A DNA stretch of 64,000 nucleotides. It comes from Metabacillus crassostreae. Lineage in GTDB: Bacteria > Bacillota > Bacilli > Bacillales > Bacillaceae. The translations under genes and the position numbers were made by a program. The notes beneath the pieces were generated by a model that saw only the letters and a list, made by a program, of their open reading frames with translations, did no database searches and was not told where the DNA came from. Where the stretch lies: positions 124,001-188,000 of the forward strand of contig NZ_JAFBDU010000005.1 in assembly GCF_016908395.1 (NCBI RefSeq). Reading direction: 5' to 3'. How positions within the stretch are numbered: position 1 is the first letter of the stretch; every line of letters starts with the position of its first letter. This document shows, piece by piece, positions 51,272 to 61,090 of the stretch.

Positions 51272-51946
51272 ATGAACGATTTTAGCAGCTTTTTAGCATT
51301 TCCTTTAGAAATGATTCCGTATGTTGTGATCACCTTAATTGTCGCCTTTACTCTTCATGAATTTGCTCATGCGTTTGTTGCCTATAAATTTGGTGATCCA
51401 ACCGCACAAAGACAAGGAAGGCTGACACTATCACCACTTGCACATCTAGATCCATTCGGTACCATTTTGATCTTTATCGCTGGATTTGGTTGGGCAAAGC
51501 CAGTACCTGTTAATCGCTTCTTTTTTAAAAGACCGCGACTTGCTGGTGTACTTGTATCAGTTGCCGGTCCACTAAGTAATTTATTGCTAGCCTTTTTAGG
51601 AACAGCAATTGTGAACATACTATATGTATCTGGCATCATGACAATGGTACCAGGAAATTATGCAGAGCAATTAGATCTGTTTTTTGGGATTTTTGTTTCT
51701 CTTAATGTAATGCTATTTTTATTCAATTTATTGCCTTTCCCACCTTTAGATGGATATAGGATCATTGAAGATCTTGTACCAGCACATATAAGATCAAAAA
51801 TGACTCAATATGAAAGCTATGGAATTGTTGTTTTCCTTATTTTAGTGATAACACCTTTAGATTCTTATACAATTCATCCATTTTTAAATATTGGCAATAC
51901 AATTGTCATGAGCATCATTCATTTAATACTTAGTCCTTTATACTAA
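51272..51946 (+). CDS. ywhC: Site-2-protease family membrane protein YwhC
   Basis: This 224-aa M50 membrane metalloprotease has the zinc motif HEFAHAF (HExxH, about 30-36) in the first helix and the second metal motif NLLPFPPLDGYR (about 155-166) plus four to six helices. B. subtilis YwhC is the homologue; its natural substrate is unknown. The ATG follows AAAGGAG. Confidence 0.92.
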   Translation: MNDFSSFLAFPLEMIPYVVITLIVAFTLHEFAHAFVAYKFGDPTAQRQGRLTLSPLAHLDPFGTILIFIAGFGWAKPVPVNRFFFKRPRLAGVLVSVAGPLSNLLLAFLGTAIVNILYVSGIMTMVPGNYAEQLDLFFGIFVSLNVMLFLFNLLPFPPLDGYRIIEDLVPAHIRSKMTQYESYGIVVFLILVITPLDSYTIHPFLNIGNTIVMSIIHLILSPLY

Positions 51947-51960
51947 ACATAATCTAATCA

Positions 51961-51988
51961 CTGAGCCTGATTGAATCATCAGGCTCAG
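51961..51988. terminator. Hairpin between ywhC and ywhD
   Basis: CTGAGCCTGA (51961-51970) and TCAGGCTCAG (about 51979-51988) form a stem. There is no T-run, so it may attenuate read-through or stabilise an mRNA end rather than terminate. Confidence 0.55.
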
Positions 51989-52023
51989 AACATATCTATA
52001 AAGTTAATATAGGAGGATATCAT

Positions 52024-52545
52024 ATGGAACAAGATAAAAAGAAAAAAAGCATTGGCTTTAATATTATAAAAAATGATCCAACAGATGGTCATGGAGGCTT
52101 TGGCATTGGTGCATTAAGTCTTGATAATGTATCACCTGTTTTTATAGATATTGAAGAAGATGAAGCATTTGTTGATATAGGTGCTATGCATGCTAGAAGT
52201 GTTGTAGAAAAAGGAATTAAGTTTCTTAAAACAAAAGAAGAGGTACCAAATGGTAAGCCGTATTGGCTCGTTTGGGTAACAATTGATCGTAAAGCAGAAG
52301 GACCGTACTATGCAGGTGTAACGGCTTGTGAGCTTACAGTAGACCGTTCAATAAGACGAGGCTATAAATCTCTTCCAGAGCATGTTAATCGTATGGATAA
52401 ATCAATGAAGCGTCATATTATTGTTGATCATATGGATGATCGTTCAAAGGATATTCTTGCGAAATATTTACATAATCATAATGAAGATATGTGGAATTTA
52501 TCAGAGCAAAAATTAAAGGATGATCTTAAAACAAATCATAGTTAA
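52024..52545 (+). CDS. ywhD: YwhD-family protein
   Basis: This 173-aa soluble protein corresponds to B. subtilis YwhD in length and position. Visible stretches are GFNIIKNDPTDGHGGFGIGA and KPYWLVWVTIDRKAEGPYYA. No catalytic motif is recognised. The ribosome site is AGGAGG. Confidence 0.82.
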   Translation: MEQDKKKKSIGFNIIKNDPTDGHGGFGIGALSLDNVSPVFIDIEEDEAFVDIGAMHARSVVEKGIKFLKTKEEVPNGKPYWLVWVTIDRKAEGPYYAGVTACELTVDRSIRRGYKSLPEHVNRMDKSMKRHIIVDHMDDRSKDILAKYLHNHNEDMWNLSEQKLKDDLKTNHS

Positions 52546-52890
52546 AACTGCTAAGAAGGTGCAAGGCTTCCAGGTGATCTTGTTTGGTTGCCTTGCAACT
52601 GAATATGTTAATAAAAGGCTGTTTTCGCAAACTTTGTTGCTTTTAAATACCCGAAGAAATCAGCACAGTAGTTAAGTTAGTCTAGTGGCATCTTTTTTTC
52701 ATAAAGTGTACCTTTATATGCGGTACACTGTTTCTACTGTATATGTTGGTTACATAGCAACAATCATTAGAAAAGAGCCTAAAAAAAAGCAATATGTGGC
52801 TAAAGTGTGACAATTCAGTGAACAACAAGGGAATTTCTTGTGGTTACTCCATAAAATTAGTAGACTAAGATTACAGTTTTATAAAACTAG
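52546..52890. other. Intergenic region ywhD / pbpG
   Basis: No gene is seen. The stretch AGGCTGTTTTCGCAAACTTT (52616-52635) looks to me like a dispersed Bacillaceae repeat remnant. A small hairpin, AGTGTACC (52705-52712) and GGTACACT (52722-52729), is also present. Confidence 0.4.
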
Positions 52891-52895
52891 GACAT

Positions 52896-52932
52896 AAAAA
52901 ACCCCGAGCAACCTTTGCTCGGGGTTTTTTAT
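52896..52932. terminator. Terminator of pbpG
   Basis: AAAAACCCCGAGCA (52896-52909) and TGCTCGGGGTTTTTT (52916-52930) form a strong stem, usable in both directions. Confidence 0.95.
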
Positions 52933-52950
52933 TGATTGTATTATTATTCC

Positions 52951-55017
52951 TTAATCCCACCATTTAAATAGCTTATCAAACCAACGATCTTCTTCTTGTT
53001 TCTTTTCGTTTGCATCATTTTCTTCAACTTCATCGATATGATCTTCACAATATTCAGTTGGTTCGGTTCCTGTGATGAAATAGGTATATCTTTTACCAGG
53101 ACAACCCTTTGTGGCGAGTTTTCCGCTTTCTGGATTAATATATGCACCGACAACACCATCTGGTGGTGTGAAGGCTTTAACAGATTGATCGTCTAATGCT
53201 TTTTCCATAAATGTTGCCCAAATATTTTTTGCATAGCTTCGTTCTTGAACAAGATTAATCGTTTTTCCTTTATCATATCCTGTCCAAACACCAGTAACTA
53301 ATTGAGGAGACATACCAACCATCCAACTATCTGTTGAGGTGGTCCCAGATTTTCCAGCATATTCTCTTGTTAAGGCATCAGCAATACTATGTCCTGTAAC
53401 TGATGTATAACTATTTAAGCTTGTATCAAACATTCCTGTCATCATATGAGTTGTTACAAATGCAGCTTGTTCATTTAAAAGCTGCTCCTTTGTTTTATCA
53501 GCTTTGTAGATGACCTCACCATCGGCATTTTCAATTTTTGTTACAAACTTCGGAGTGATCTTATTACCGCCATTGCCAAGCATTCCATATGCATTAACAA
53601 GCTCAATAAGGCGAACAGGAGATGTTCCTAAAGCTGTTGATGGAATTTGTTTGATTTTTGATGACAATCCAAAGAGTTCCCCTGTTTTTGCGAGCTCTTC
53701 CATTCCGATAAACATATGTGTTTTTACAGCAAAAATATTATCAGATAAAGCAATTGCTTCAAGCATTGTAATAAAATCATCAGCATAATAGTCGTTGTAA
53801 TTACTTGGCTTATAATTTGCTTTCCCATTATCATACGTAAAGGATGTTGGCTCACTCTTCATCTCTGTTGAAGGAGTAAATCCTTTTGTAACGGCAGCAT
53901 AATAAAGTAAAGGCTTTATAGAAGAGCCAGGCTGTCTTTTAGCTTGAGTTGCTCGGTTAAAGGGACTTTCCGCGTAATCACGACCACCTATTAATGCCTT
54001 CACATAGCCTGTTTTCGGATCCATGGCAACAAACCCTGCTTGGATATCCGATTTTTCATCAATCGATTGTTCAACAAGTTCTTCAGCAATTTCTTGCATG
54101 TCAGGATCCAATGTTGTGTAAATTTTTAATCCTTGTGTTTGGATCATTTGTTCATCAATTTGATATTCATTTTCTAAAGAGCTCATCATAGCATCCTGAA
54201 AATAAGGAGCAATACCCTTTTGAATATTATCGGTTTTTATTTTATATACAAGCTTTTGATTACCTGCAGTATCAAGTTCTTTTTCTGAAATATAGTTTTC
54301 TTTTTTCATAATTTCCAGAATAATCGACTGTCTCTTTTCAGCTTTTTCTTTATTAATATAAGGAGAATAGAGATTAGGACCTTTAGGAATTCCTGCTAGA
54401 AGTGCAGCTTCAGCTAATGTTAATTCCTTTGCACTTTTCCCAAAATAATAATTAGCAGCAGCTTCTATTCCATATACACCATGACCATAATAAATCGTAT
54501 TTAAATAGCCTTCTAGAATTTGCTTCTTACTATAATTTTGTTCTAATCGAATTGTATATAATGCTTCATTAAATTTTCGCTTCCAGGTTTTTTCATGCTC
54601 TAAATATAGATTACGAGCATACTGCTGAGTTATTGTGCTAGCACCTTGAACCTTCGCCATTGCTTTAAGATCAGCAAGTGCTGCTCCTGCAATTCGTTTA
54701 TAATCAAATCCATTATGTTTATGGAAATTCTGGTCCTCAATGGCTAATGTGGCGTTGAGTACATGCTCAGAAATATGATCAAGATTTACCCAATATCGCT
54801 TTTGGCCATTATGGAGTTCACCTATTGTTGAACCATCATTTGCATAAATGATTGTCGATTGTGGCACTGCTAAAGAAGGAGGTCCTTGCCACTTCGCATA
54901 TAGTACAACACTTAAAATAACAGTTGATAAAAAAACAAAGAATAATAACCCTATAAAAGTGAGAGCACGAATTGTTTTTAATGTGATTTTTATACGTTTA
55001 GGAGTAATAACATCCAA
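52951..55017 (-). CDS. pbpG: Class A penicillin-binding protein PbpG
   Basis: This 688-aa bifunctional PBP has a transmembrane anchor (about 20-42), a GT51 glycosyltransferase domain with the catalytic Glu in AIEDQNFHKHNGFD (Glu94) and GASTITQQYARNLYLEHEKTW, and a transpeptidase domain with SxxK (GSSIK), SDN (LSDNIFA) and KSGTT. The tail (about 640-688) is acidic with Cys. In B. subtilis PbpG (PBP2d) acts in spore peptidoglycan synthesis. TTG 55017 is preferred because AGGAGG is 8 nt upstream; the upstream GTG overlaps that site. Confidence 0.93.
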   Translation of the reverse strand: MDVITPKRIKITLKTIRALTFIGLLFFVFLSTVILSVVLYAKWQGPPSLAVPQSTIIYANDGSTIGELHNGQKRYWVNLDHISEHVLNATLAIEDQNFHKHNGFDYKRIAGAALADLKAMAKVQGASTITQQYARNLYLEHEKTWKRKFNEALYTIRLEQNYSKKQILEGYLNTIYYGHGVYGIEAAANYYFGKSAKELTLAEAALLAGIPKGPNLYSPYINKEKAEKRQSIILEIMKKENYISEKELDTAGNQKLVYKIKTDNIQKGIAPYFQDAMMSSLENEYQIDEQMIQTQGLKIYTTLDPDMQEIAEELVEQSIDEKSDIQAGFVAMDPKTGYVKALIGGRDYAESPFNRATQAKRQPGSSIKPLLYYAAVTKGFTPSTEMKSEPTSFTYDNGKANYKPSNYNDYYADDFITMLEAIALSDNIFAVKTHMFIGMEELAKTGELFGLSSKIKQIPSTALGTSPVRLIELVNAYGMLGNGGNKITPKFVTKIENADGEVIYKADKTKEQLLNEQAAFVTTHMMTGMFDTSLNSYTSVTGHSIADALTREYAGKSGTTSTDSWMVGMSPQLVTGVWTGYDKGKTINLVQERSYAKNIWATFMEKALDDQSVKAFTPPDGVVGAYINPESGKLATKGCPGKRYTYFITGTEPTEYCEDHIDEVEENDANEKKQEEDRWFDKLFKWWD

Positions 55018-55398
55018 CCTGCTCACCTCCTTATTTTTATTTACGGACGTGTATACTATTAGCCATTATGAGTTTTTTAGGAGCTTTTTAAACATTTTGT
55101 TAAAAAGTCATAGATTTTTCCTTGATTTTCTGCTAGATTCAACTATAGCTTTAAAGAAATAACAGATCGTTTTTAGAAAGAAGAAAATCTTTTTCGGTAA
55201 CAAAAAACAGATTGAAAATATACCGGATGTTCGTGAGATCAACCGGTTAAAATAATATGAGACAAGCTATATACGATTGTGCTTTTCACTTAAGATTTTT
55301 GGCTTTGTTAAAGCTCAAGTTTAACAAGGGTCCAAGTTTTAAATTTAAAGAGTAAGGATAAACGTATAGTAAAAGCTGGTTGAAAGGATGGTAAAAGA
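55018..55398. other. Intergenic region pbpG / speE
   Basis: These 381 bases separate divergent genes. I see the pbpG ribosome site but no confident promoter for either gene. AT-rich, no gene seen. Confidence 0.5.
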
Positions 55399-56229
55399 AT
55401 GAGCGAATTATGGTACACAGAAAAACAAACAAAGAATTTTGGAATTACGTTAAAAGTAAAACAAACGTTACATACAGAACAAACTGATTTTCAATATTTA
55501 GAAATGGTTGAAACAGAAGAGTTTGGTAACATGCTTTTCCTAGACGGAATGGTTATGACATCTCAAAAAGATGAATTTGTTTATCACGAAATGGTAGCTC
55601 ATGTACCTTTATTTACACACCCAAACCCTGAAAATGTACTTGTTGTTGGTGGTGGAGACGGAGGAGTTATTCGTGAAGTTCTTAAACACCCTCAAGTAAA
55701 AAAAGCAACACTTGTTGATATCGATGGTAAGGTTATTGAGTATTCGAAGAAATTCCTACCTGAAATTGCAGGGAAGCTAGATGATCCACGTGTTGATGTA
55801 AAAGTGGGCGATGGCTTCATGCATATTGCAGAAAGTGAAAATGAATATGACGTGATTATGGTAGATTCTACAGAGCCAATGGGACCCGCAGTTAACTTAT
55901 TCACAAAAGGATTTTATGCTGGTATTTCAAAAGCCCTAAAAGAAGATGGTGTATTTGTTGCACAAACGGACAACCCATGGTTCACACCAGAGCTTATTAC
56001 AAATGTTCAACGTGATGTGAAGGAAATCTTCCCGATTACACGTCTTTATACAGCAAACATCCCAACGTATCCAAGTGGATTATGGACTTTCACAATCGGA
56101 TCAAAAAAACACGATCCACTAGAAGTAAGTGAAGACCGTTTCCACGAAATCGAAACAAAATACTACACAAAAGAACTTCACAAAGCATGCTTTGTATTAC
56201 CGAAGTTTGTAAGTGATTTGATTAAATAA
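55399..56229 (+). CDS. speE: Spermidine synthase
   Basis: This 276-aa aminopropyltransferase makes spermidine from putrescine and decarboxylated S-adenosylmethionine. Motifs are the SAM-like site [18 protein letters not shown] (about 80-97), [11 protein letters not shown], the catalytic DSTEPMGPA (Asp near 156) and [14 protein letters not shown]. It precedes speB as in B. subtilis. A repeat of about 120 bp separates the two genes. Confidence 0.96.
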   Translation: MSELWYTEKQTKNFGITLKVKQTLHTEQTDFQYLEMVETEEFGNMLFLDGMVMTSQKDEFVYHEMVAHVPLFTHPNPENVLVVGGGDGGVIREVLKHPQVKKATLVDIDGKVIEYSKKFLPEIAGKLDDPRVDVKVGDGFMHIAESENEYDVIMVDSTEPMGPAVNLFTKGFYAGISKALKEDGVFVAQTDNPWFTPELITNVQRDVKEIFPITRLYTANIPTYPSGLWTFTIGSKKHDPLEVSEDRFHEIETKYYTKELHKACFVLPKFVSDLIK

Positions 56230-56248
56230 GAAAAGTGAAATCGTTAGT

Positions 56249-56370
56249 TCAGCCCCGACAAGATTTAGGAACTTAAGACCTCGAGGGGCTAGGCGATGAA
56301 GCTAGCCAAATAGACAAGCGTAATCGCCTGATCAGCCTCGGACAAGCTTAAGAGGCTCAAGAATTGAAAT
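56249..56370 (-). repeat. Dispersed repeat R3 between speE and speB
   Basis: It begins CAGCCCCGACAAG and contains CCTCGAGGGGCTAGGCGAT and, further right, ATCGCCTGATCAGCCTCGGA. Short inverted words (AGCCCC/GGGGCT and AGGCGAT/ATCGCCT) give a folded structure. Read on the minus strand it is a repeat type I know as frequent in Bacillaceae intergenic DNA. No gene inside. Confidence 0.6.
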
Positions 56371-56449
56371 GCAATGTAAACAAAACAAAATAGATGAAAT
56401 GAAGTGAGGGGTCTTTCTCTCACTTTTTTTAAAGAACGGAGGAAGTTTT

Positions 56450-57331
56450 GTGAAATTTGATGAAGCATATTCAGGTAATGTATTTATAAAAAGTCACCCT
56501 AATTATGAGGAAAGTGAAGCAGTAATTTATGGTATGCCAATGGATTGGACAGTTAGTTATCGTCCAGGCTCTCGTTTTGGTCCATCAAGAATACGTGAAG
56601 TTTCAATTGGACTTGAAGAATATAGTCCATATTTGGATAAAGAGCTTGATGAAGTGAAATACTTTGATGCTGGAGATATTCCCCTTCCATTTGGTAATCC
56701 ACAAAAAAGTATTGAATTGATTGAAGAATATATCGATTCTTTATTAAAGGATGACAAGTATCCGTTAGGAATGGGTGGAGAGCATTTAGTATCATGGCCG
56801 GTCATGAAGGCAATGTACAAAAAATATCCTGATCTAGCAATCATTCATATGGATGCACATACAGATCTACGTGATGATTATGAAGGTGAACCTTTATCAC
56901 ACTCAACACCAATTAAAAAGATTGCAAATTTAATTGGACCTACTAATGTGTACTCTTTTGGCATACGTTCAGGAATGAAAGAAGAATTTAAGTGGGCAAA
57001 GGAAGTAGGCATGCATATTTCGAAATTTGAAGTTCTTGAGCCTCTTAAAGAAATACTACCAAAGCTTGCTGGACGTCCTGTATACGTAACAATCGATATC
57101 GATGTGTTGGATCCTGCACACGCACCTGGTACAGGAACAGTTGATGCAGGTGGAATCACATCAAAAGAGCTACTAGCTTCAATTCACGCAATAGCAGCAT
57201 CTGATGTACGTGTTGTTGGCTCTGATTTAGTTGAAGTAGCACCAATCTACGACCCATCAGAACAAACAGCTAATACAGCTAGTAAAATTTTACGAGAAAT
57301 GATTCTTGGTTGGGTTCAGAAAAAAGGATAA
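56450..57331 (+). CDS. speB: Agmatinase
   Basis: This 293-aa ureohydrolase converts agmatine to putrescine and urea and feeds speE. The binuclear Mn ligands are visible in GGEHLVSW, AIIHMDAHTDLRDDYEGEPL and VTIDIDVLDPAHAPGTGTVD. The start is GTG 56450 with GGAGG 7 nt upstream. A terminator with a GGGGTCAGAC stem follows. Confidence 0.96.
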   Translation: MKFDEAYSGNVFIKSHPNYEESEAVIYGMPMDWTVSYRPGSRFGPSRIREVSIGLEEYSPYLDKELDEVKYFDAGDIPLPFGNPQKSIELIEEYIDSLLKDDKYPLGMGGEHLVSWPVMKAMYKKYPDLAIIHMDAHTDLRDDYEGEPLSHSTPIKKIANLIGPTNVYSFGIRSGMKEEFKWAKEVGMHISKFEVLEPLKEILPKLAGRPVYVTIDIDVLDPAHAPGTGTVDAGGITSKELLASIHAIAASDVRVVGSDLVEVAPIYDPSEQTANTASKILREMILGWVQKKG

Positions 57332-57335
57332 TGGT

Positions 57336-57368
57336 ATGGGGTCAGACTCTCGGGGTCTGACCCCATTT
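57336..57368 (+). terminator. Terminator of speB
   Basis: ATGGGGTCAGAC (57336-57347) and GTCTGACCCCAT (57354-57365) form a perfect 12-bp stem followed by T's. The rest of the 357-base gap to 57688 shows no gene. Confidence 0.85.
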
Positions 57369-57688
57369 TCATTGTGACAACCTGTAATATCCTGTAATCT
57401 TGAGGATATATTTTGTCATATTTGAAGATGAATAAAAACCTGTCAACCATCATATTTAACTAAAAAATTGGATGTTATCCCATCTATTTCTGAAAACTAG
57501 TAACTATTACATAGATTGAATATTTTTATGATCTTATATTTTTCCTGAAAAAGAATAAATACTTATATGTCATTTTTCCTAGAAAGAAATCTACTTTTAA
57601 TGTTTGTTAAAATCTCCCTCAATTATGACAAAAAACTGCATGTTACGATATGTGCGAAGTTAGAGGAGAATGAGGGAGGATAAACAAA

Positions 57689-58378
57689 ATGAAAAAGAAA
57701 CTAATAGTATCAATCGTTGCTAGTGCAGCAATATTGATGGCAAATCCTATAACGAATAAAGCGGATGCTGCCTCAAATACGACGTATACAAAGGTATATA
57801 CTTATAAATCTAGTAATCTGAGCGCAGACCAAATTAATGCTTTATTTGAGAAGTATTTTAAAAATATTCGCGTTCAACAGCAGCCAGTAGAAACACAAAA
57901 AGTAGAACAACAACCGGTGACAACACCTATTAAACAACCTGTTCAAAAGCAACAGCCTGCTCAAAAAGAAGACACATCAAGTGAAATAGCAGGATACCAG
58001 CTTAATCAATTTGAACAACAAGTAGTAGAATCGACTAATCAGGAGCGTGCTAAAAATGGATTGTCAGCTTTAAAGGTTGATCCAGCTCTGAGTCAAGTGG
58101 CACGTGAAAAGTCTTTAGATATGCAAAGAAATAATTATTTTTCACATACAAGTCCGACTTACGGCTCACCCTTTGATATGATGAAGAAATTTGGCATCAC
58201 CTACCGAGCAGCAGGTGAGAATATTGCAAAAGGTCAGCGTACTCCTGAAGAGGTTGTAAATGCATGGATGAATAGCGCAGGACATCGTAAAAACATTTTG
58301 AGTGCAAACTTTACACATATTGGTGTCGGGTATGTATCGAGCGGTAACTACTGGACACAGCAGTTTATCGGGAAATAA
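57689..58378 (+). CDS. Secreted CAP-domain protein
   Basis: This 229-aa protein has a signal peptide (MKKKLIVSIVASAAILMANP, cleavage near ADAAS), a Gln/Pro/Val-rich linker (about 62-97) and a C-terminal CAP/SCP domain (about 105-229) with VVESTNQERAKNGLSALKV, FSHTSPTYGSPFDMM and GENIAKGQRTPEEVVNAWMN. It resembles YkwD-type proteins of Bacillus. The role is unknown; many are tied to spores or the cell envelope. Ribosome site GGGAGG. Confidence 0.88.
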   Translation: MKKKLIVSIVASAAILMANPITNKADAASNTTYTKVYTYKSSNLSADQINALFEKYFKNIRVQQQPVETQKVEQQPVTTPIKQPVQKQQPAQKEDTSSEIAGYQLNQFEQQVVESTNQERAKNGLSALKVDPALSQVAREKSLDMQRNNYFSHTSPTYGSPFDMMKKFGITYRAAGENIAKGQRTPEEVVNAWMNSAGHRKNILSANFTHIGVGYVSSGNYWTQQFIGK

Positions 58379-58388
58379 CGTTAAGAAA

Positions 58389-58417
58389 GCGGCTAGCTTA
58401 AAACTAGTCGCTTTTTT
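58389..58417 (+). terminator. Terminator of the CAP gene
   Basis: GCGGCTAG (58389-58396) and CTAGTCGC (58404-58411), then six T. Confidence 0.85.
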
Positions 58418-58490
58418 GAGCGCACCTCATCACCGGGGAGGGAGCGCATTTTTTGTTGAATTATGTAGAATTTCTAATATATGGGCTATT

Positions 58491-58592
58491 TGAGCAAATA
58501 AAACCAGAGAAACAGCAAATAAAAAGATTAAATCGGCAAATAAAATCTCTAAAACAGCAAATAAACTCCACTAAACAGCAAATAACAGCTTA
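58491..58592. repeat. 21-bp tandem array T2
   Basis: About five units with a 21-bp period and core AAACAGCAAATAAA followed by six or seven variable bases. The period equals that of the T1 arrays but the core differs. It also follows a terminator of a plus-strand gene. The rest of the 352-base gap 58379-58730 shows no gene. Confidence 0.8.
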
Positions 58593-58730
58593 AGCAACAT
58601 GCCAATTTCTTACGGCACCCCAAAATTCAAGTAGAATTCCCCCAAAATCTCTACAATCCCACCTTGCGAAGTTGCAAATCGTTCTTTATACTATTAAAGT
58701 TAAGGATATGAATGAAAAGGGAGTGTCGAT

Positions 58731-59162
58731 ATGACAGAAAGCACACCTGTTTCAATTAAAGTTGTTTCAGAAATTCATAATGAAAAAGATCATGATATCG
58801 AAAAGATTGAAGTGGATACAACAGGAGAGTATATCGAAAAGGGGCGTTCCATTTACCTTCGATATAATGAAAAGCATGAGCTAGGATCTGTGAGAACAAC
58901 TGTGAAGATTAGCGGCGATGAGGTTGTTGTGATGCGATCTGGTGCGGTGACGATGAAGCAACGCTTTATTCAAGCAATACCAACAGTGACAGACTATGGC
59001 ACTCCTTTTGGAAAACTACAGCTTCAAACATTTACACATACATTACAATTTGAAAAAACAGAGCTTGAAGATAGGCTCGTTATTTTATATGATTTGCAAA
59101 TAGATGAAAATGAAAAGCATGTACATAAGCTAATGATTTCGTATAAGGAGGATAACAAATGA
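58731..59162 (+). CDS. ywiB: DUF1934 beta-barrel protein YwiB
   Basis: This 143-aa protein is rich in beta strands, with [20 protein letters not shown] and [18 protein letters not shown], as in the YwiB family with a calycin-like barrel. Function unknown. It overlaps argS by 4 nt (ATGA), so the two are translationally coupled, as in B. subtilis. Confidence 0.85.
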   Translation: MTESTPVSIKVVSEIHNEKDHDIEKIEVDTTGEYIEKGRSIYLRYNEKHELGSVRTTVKISGDEVVVMRSGAVTMKQRFIQAIPTVTDYGTPFGKLQLQTFTHTLQFEKTELEDRLVILYDLQIDENEKHVHKLMISYKEDNK

Positions 59163-60829
59163 ACATAGTTGAGCAAGTAAAAGAACGGTTGAAAGATGAA
59201 GTGAAAGCAGCAGTTTTAAAGGCTGGTTTAGCAGAAGAATCGCAAATACCTGATGTATTATTAGAGCTTCCAAAAGAAAAAGCACATGGTGATTATTCAA
59301 CAAATATGGCAATGCAGCTGGCACGAGTTGCCAAAAAAGCACCTCGTATGATTGCTGATGAAATTGTCGCTAATTTTGATAAAGAGAAGGGCTCTATCGA
59401 TAAAATCGAAATTGCTGGACCTGGCTTTATTAATTTCTATATGAATAATAGCTATTTAACTGATTTAATTCCATCTATCTTAAAAGCAGGAACAAGCTAT
59501 GGTGAGACAAATGTAGGAAATAATGAAAAGCTTCAGGTTGAGTTTGTTTCAGCAAATCCTACTGGAGATCTGCATTTAGGCCATGCACGTGGGGCTGCTG
59601 TTGGTGATTCTTTATGTAATGTATTAACAAAAGCAGGCTATGATGTGTCACGTGAATACTATATCAATGATGCAGGAAATCAAATTAATAACTTAGCACG
59701 TTCAGTTGAGGCTCGTTATTTACAAGCTTTAGACAAGGATGCAGAGATGCCTGAAGATGGCTACCATGGTCAAGATATCGTTGGGATTGGGAAAAAGCTT
59801 GCTGAAGAATTTGGTGATCAATATGCTAACCAAGCTAGTGAAGAGCGTTTAAGCTTTTTTAGAGAATATGGCTTGAAATATGAAATGGGTAAATTGAAAG
59901 CTGACTTAGAGGAGTTCCGTGTACCATTTGATGTATGGTATTCTGAAACATCTTTATATCATAATGGGAAAATTGATAATGCTTTAGCGGCATTAAAGGA
60001 TAAAGGTCATATTTATGAAGAAGAGGGAGCAACATGGTTCCGCTCAACAACATTTGGTGATGACAAAGATCGTGTTCTGATTAAAAATGATGGATCTTAT
60101 ACGTACTTAACTCCTGATATTGCTTATCATAAAGACAAGCTTGATCGTGGCTTCACAAAGCTTATCAATGTATGGGGAGCTGACCATCATGGTTATATTC
60201 CGCGTATGAAAGCAGCAATTGAAGCACTAGGGTATGGCAAAGATACGTTAGAGGTTGAAATTATTCAGCTTGTTCACCTTTATAAAGATGGCGAGAAAAT
60301 GAAGATGAGTAAACGTACTGGTAAAGCTGTAACAATGAGAGATTTAATTGAAGAAGTTGGTCTTGATGCTGTTCGTTACTTCTTTGCGATGAGAAGTGCT
60401 GATACACATATGGATTTTGACCTTGATTTAGCTGTTTCAAAATCGAATGAAAATCCAGTTTACTATGCTCAATATGCACATGCACGTATTTGTAGCATGC
60501 TTCGTCAAGGTGAAGAGCAAGGACTTACTTTTGAGGATAACTTAAAGCTAGCTGAAATTTCATCTGAAAAGGAATTTGACTTACTGAAGAAATTAGGCGA
60601 ATTCCCACAAGCTGTTACAGAAGCTGCTCAAAAACGTATTCCACACAGAATCACAAATTACATTTATGATTTAGCATCAACTTTACACAGCTTTTATAAT
60701 GCTGAAAAAGTGCTTGATCCAGAGAATATCGAAAAAAGTCGTGCAAGACTTGCGTTAATGAAATCAACACAAGTGACATTACAAAATGCACTAACACTAA
60801 TTGGTGTTTCTGCTCCTGAAAAAATGTAA
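59159..60829 (+). CDS. argS: Arginyl-tRNA synthetase
   Basis: This 556-aa class I synthetase charges tRNA-Arg. The HIGH motif is HLGHARG (about 136-142), the KMSKS-type motif is MKMSKRTG (about 380-387), and the N-terminal Add-1 domain and C-terminal DALR anticodon domain are present. Length matches B. subtilis ArgS. There is no T-box before ywiB or argS. It is followed by an R1 repeat copy. Confidence 0.97.
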   Translation: MNIVEQVKERLKDEVKAAVLKAGLAEESQIPDVLLELPKEKAHGDYSTNMAMQLARVAKKAPRMIADEIVANFDKEKGSIDKIEIAGPGFINFYMNNSYLTDLIPSILKAGTSYGETNVGNNEKLQVEFVSANPTGDLHLGHARGAAVGDSLCNVLTKAGYDVSREYYINDAGNQINNLARSVEARYLQALDKDAEMPEDGYHGQDIVGIGKKLAEEFGDQYANQASEERLSFFREYGLKYEMGKLKADLEEFRVPFDVWYSETSLYHNGKIDNALAALKDKGHIYEEEGATWFRSTTFGDDKDRVLIKNDGSYTYLTPDIAYHKDKLDRGFTKLINVWGADHHGYIPRMKAAIEALGYGKDTLEVEIIQLVHLYKDGEKMKMSKRTGKAVTMRDLIEEVGLDAVRYFFAMRSADTHMDFDLDLAVSKSNENPVYYAQYAHARICSMLRQGEEQGLTFEDNLKLAEISSEKEFDLLKKLGEFPQAVTEAAQKRIPHRITNYIYDLASTLHSFYNAEKVLDPENIEKSRARLALMKSTQVTLQNALTLIGVSAPEKM

Positions 60830-60836
60830 TAGGAAA

Positions 60837-61050
60837 GAGACTGGGACATAAATATTTAAGCTAATGATAAACCCGAATTATTAGGTGATAATTCAATTAA
60901 TCTTTCACCTAATAGTTCGGGTTTTTTGCTTCTGCAATGGATTTTTGATTTTGCATACTTATTCTAAGAACTAGTGGAAAGTGAGTGTCTGCAGCGCAAT
61001 GGAACGAACTTGTTTCTTTCAGCTTAACTGAATATAGATTTATTCGTCTT
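60837..61050. repeat. Composite repeat R1, copy D (core-deleted)
   Basis: It starts GAGACTGGGACATA, keeps the hairpin (CCCGAATTATTAGGTGA with TCACCTAATAGTTCGGG and a T-run), then jumps from AGAACTAGTGGAA directly to GAGTGTCTGCAGCGCAATGG, so most of the GC-rich core is deleted. The right terminal repeat is missing. The hairpin probably terminates argS. Confidence 0.8.
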
Positions 61051-61090
61051 ATGTTTGTCGCCGATGGCCAGGTACCTTGCGCTTTTTAAA

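Noticed and set aside
58302-58493. 63-codon frame at the end of the CAP gene
   Set aside because: It overlaps the CAP coding end in another frame and runs through the terminator.
58660-59160. T-box upstream of ywiB-argS
   Set aside because: No specifier stem, AGGGTGG-type T-box word or antiterminator was seen.
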